Below, piece by piece: positions 6,481 through 7,324 of a stretch of DNA of 7,324 bases (position 1 is the first letter of the stretch; every line of letters starts with the position of its first letter). Below the pieces are notes generated by a model, which saw only the letters and a program-made list of their open reading frames with translations, ran no database searches and was not told the DNA's origin. The stretch comes from SZUA-426 sp041666155 (GTDB lineage Bacteria > Spirochaetota > Spirochaetia > Treponematales > Breznakiellaceae). The stretch covers positions 1 to 7,324 of the forward strand of contig JBAYHM010000233.1 of assembly GCA_041666155.1 (NCBI GenBank). The letters run 5' to 3'. The position numbers and the translations under genes are program-made.

Positions 6481-6498
6481 GGCGCCAGGAGTCCGAAC

Positions 6499-7324
6499 AT
6501 GTGGATGATCATCGCCCTTATTACTTACGCGGCTGTTATTCTCGCCGTTGCCTTCGCTAGTCTGCGCTACGGCGATAATATGGAAAACTTTTTGGTCGCG
6601 GGCCGTAAGCAGAAAAAGATATTGATTGTCGCCTCAATGCTCGCTTCCACGATCGGCGGAGGCATCACTATCGGAACTGTACTGAACGCGTCCAAAATCG
6701 GCTTTCCTGCGTTTTGGTTCGTGGCGGCGGGCGGCATCGCTCACTTTCTTCAAGGCTTGCTCCTTTCGCGCAAAGTCCGTGAAAGCAACGCGCTCACCAT
6801 GGCGGAACTGGCCGATAAGGTAGCCGGCGGGCGAGCTCGTACTTTGACCTCGCTCATCGTCATGGTCACCTGGATCGGCATCGCGTGCGCCCAATTTACC
6901 GCGGCGGCCCGCGTCCTTACTACCATCGTCGGAACCGAGTACGGCATTTCCGTCGCGATCGCCGCAACCTTCCTCATCGTCTACACGCTCATCGGCGGCC
7001 AAAAATCGGTACTCCGGACCGACCTTTTCCAATTCGGCGTTCTCGCGATCGCCCTTCTAGGAACACTCGCCTACCTGTATCTGGTAAAACCACCGGTTCC
7101 CGGAAAAGTAGTGATAGAACTCTTCAACTCAAAATTTGGGCCACTGGACCTCGTTTACTACATCGTGGTAATGGGAGGCTCCTATTTTATCTGTCCGATG
7201 ATGTTTAGCCGCATCCTTTCGGCAGACACCCCCGCGAACGCCCGAAAATCGAGTTTTCTGAGCGGTACGGGAATGTTCATCTTCGCGTTTGTAATCGTGT
7301 TCATCGGACTGTGGATTACGGCCA
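6499..7324 (+). CDS. Sodium:solute symporter (SSS family), C-terminus cut by window edge
   Basis: The frame is open from an ATG at 6499 to the right edge (275 codons, no stop), roughly half of a usual SSS protein of about 450-500 residues. AGGAG (6487-6491) stands 7 bases before the ATG. SSS-family features include a first hydrophobic helix (about 3-21), FLVAGRKQ (31-38), the second helix with ASTIGGGITIGT (49-60) near the sodium-site region, and GGQKSVLRTDLFQ (166-178), which matches the family pattern GG...V..TD..Q. Further hydrophobic segments lie at about 68-90, 115-142, 148-165, 177-196, 216-236 and 256-273. These proteins import solutes such as sugars, amino acids, pantothenate, proline or carboxylates with sodium across the inner membrane; the substrate is not readable here. 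It is divergent from selC, with its own promoter, so a functional tie to selenocysteine is not implied. Confidence 0.92.
   Translation, partial: MWMIIALITYAAVILAVAFASLRYGDNMENFLVAGRKQKKILIVASMLASTIGGGITIGTVLNASKIGFPAFWFVAAGGIAHFLQGLLLSRKVRESNALTMAELADKVAGGRARTLTSLIVMVTWIGIACAQFTAAARVLTTIVGTEYGISVAIAATFLIVYTLIGGQKSVLRTDLFQFGVLAIALLGTLAYLYLVKPPVPGKVVIELFNSKFGPLDLVYYIVVMGGSYFICPMMFSRILSADTPANARKSSFLSGTGMFIFAFVIVFIGLWITA

Noticed and set aside
6634..7032. Minus-strand open frame opposite the symporter gene
   Set aside because: It is highly charged and featureless, whereas the plus strand encodes recognisable SSS motifs in one uninterrupted frame.

Overview
The window holds the selenocysteine (Sec) insertion genes of a bacterium: the Sec tRNA gene selC, the Sec synthase gene selA and the Sec elongation-factor gene selB. 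All lie on the minus strand and are followed on the same strand by an ACT-domain gene, a PFL-like (UPF0210/DUF711) gene and an MFS transporter that runs off the left edge. A sodium:solute symporter gene points the other way and runs off the right edge. No mobile element, CRISPR array or rRNA was seen.

Organism: base composition is moderately GC-rich, coding is dense, several starts are GTG or TTG, ribosome sites are GGAGG-like, and promoters look like sigma70 sites. Selenocysteine use together with the ACT/UPF0210 pair suggests an anaerobic or fermentative bacterium. A spirochaete or a synergistete is my best guess, but the sequence alone does not settle it.

Layout, right to left along the minus strand. 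From 6498 to 6403 two sigma70-like promoters stand back to back, one for selC and one for the symporter. selC (6402-6313) has a TCA anticodon, a six-pair D stem and a long variable arm, and is followed at once by an intrinsic terminator (6303-6271). A leader of about 150 bases with a GC-rich hairpin precedes selA (TTG start at 6120). selA and selB overlap by 4 bases (ATGA). A candidate internal promoter overlaps the selB stop. Then come the ACT gene (GTG start), the UPF0210 gene (GTG start) and the MFS gene, packed with gaps of 21 and 2 bases.

How they work together: tRNA-Sec is charged with serine by seryl-tRNA synthetase. SelA converts the seryl group to selenocysteinyl using selenophosphate (from SelD, not in this window). 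SelB with GTP delivers Sec-tRNA to UGA codons marked by a SECIS hairpin. The ACT/UPF0210 pair is a known conserved couple of unknown activity, and its link to the Sec genes here may be only positional. The most notable oddity is in selC: its acceptor/T branch lacks one G that would complete the standard 8+5 bacterial Sec tRNA helix.
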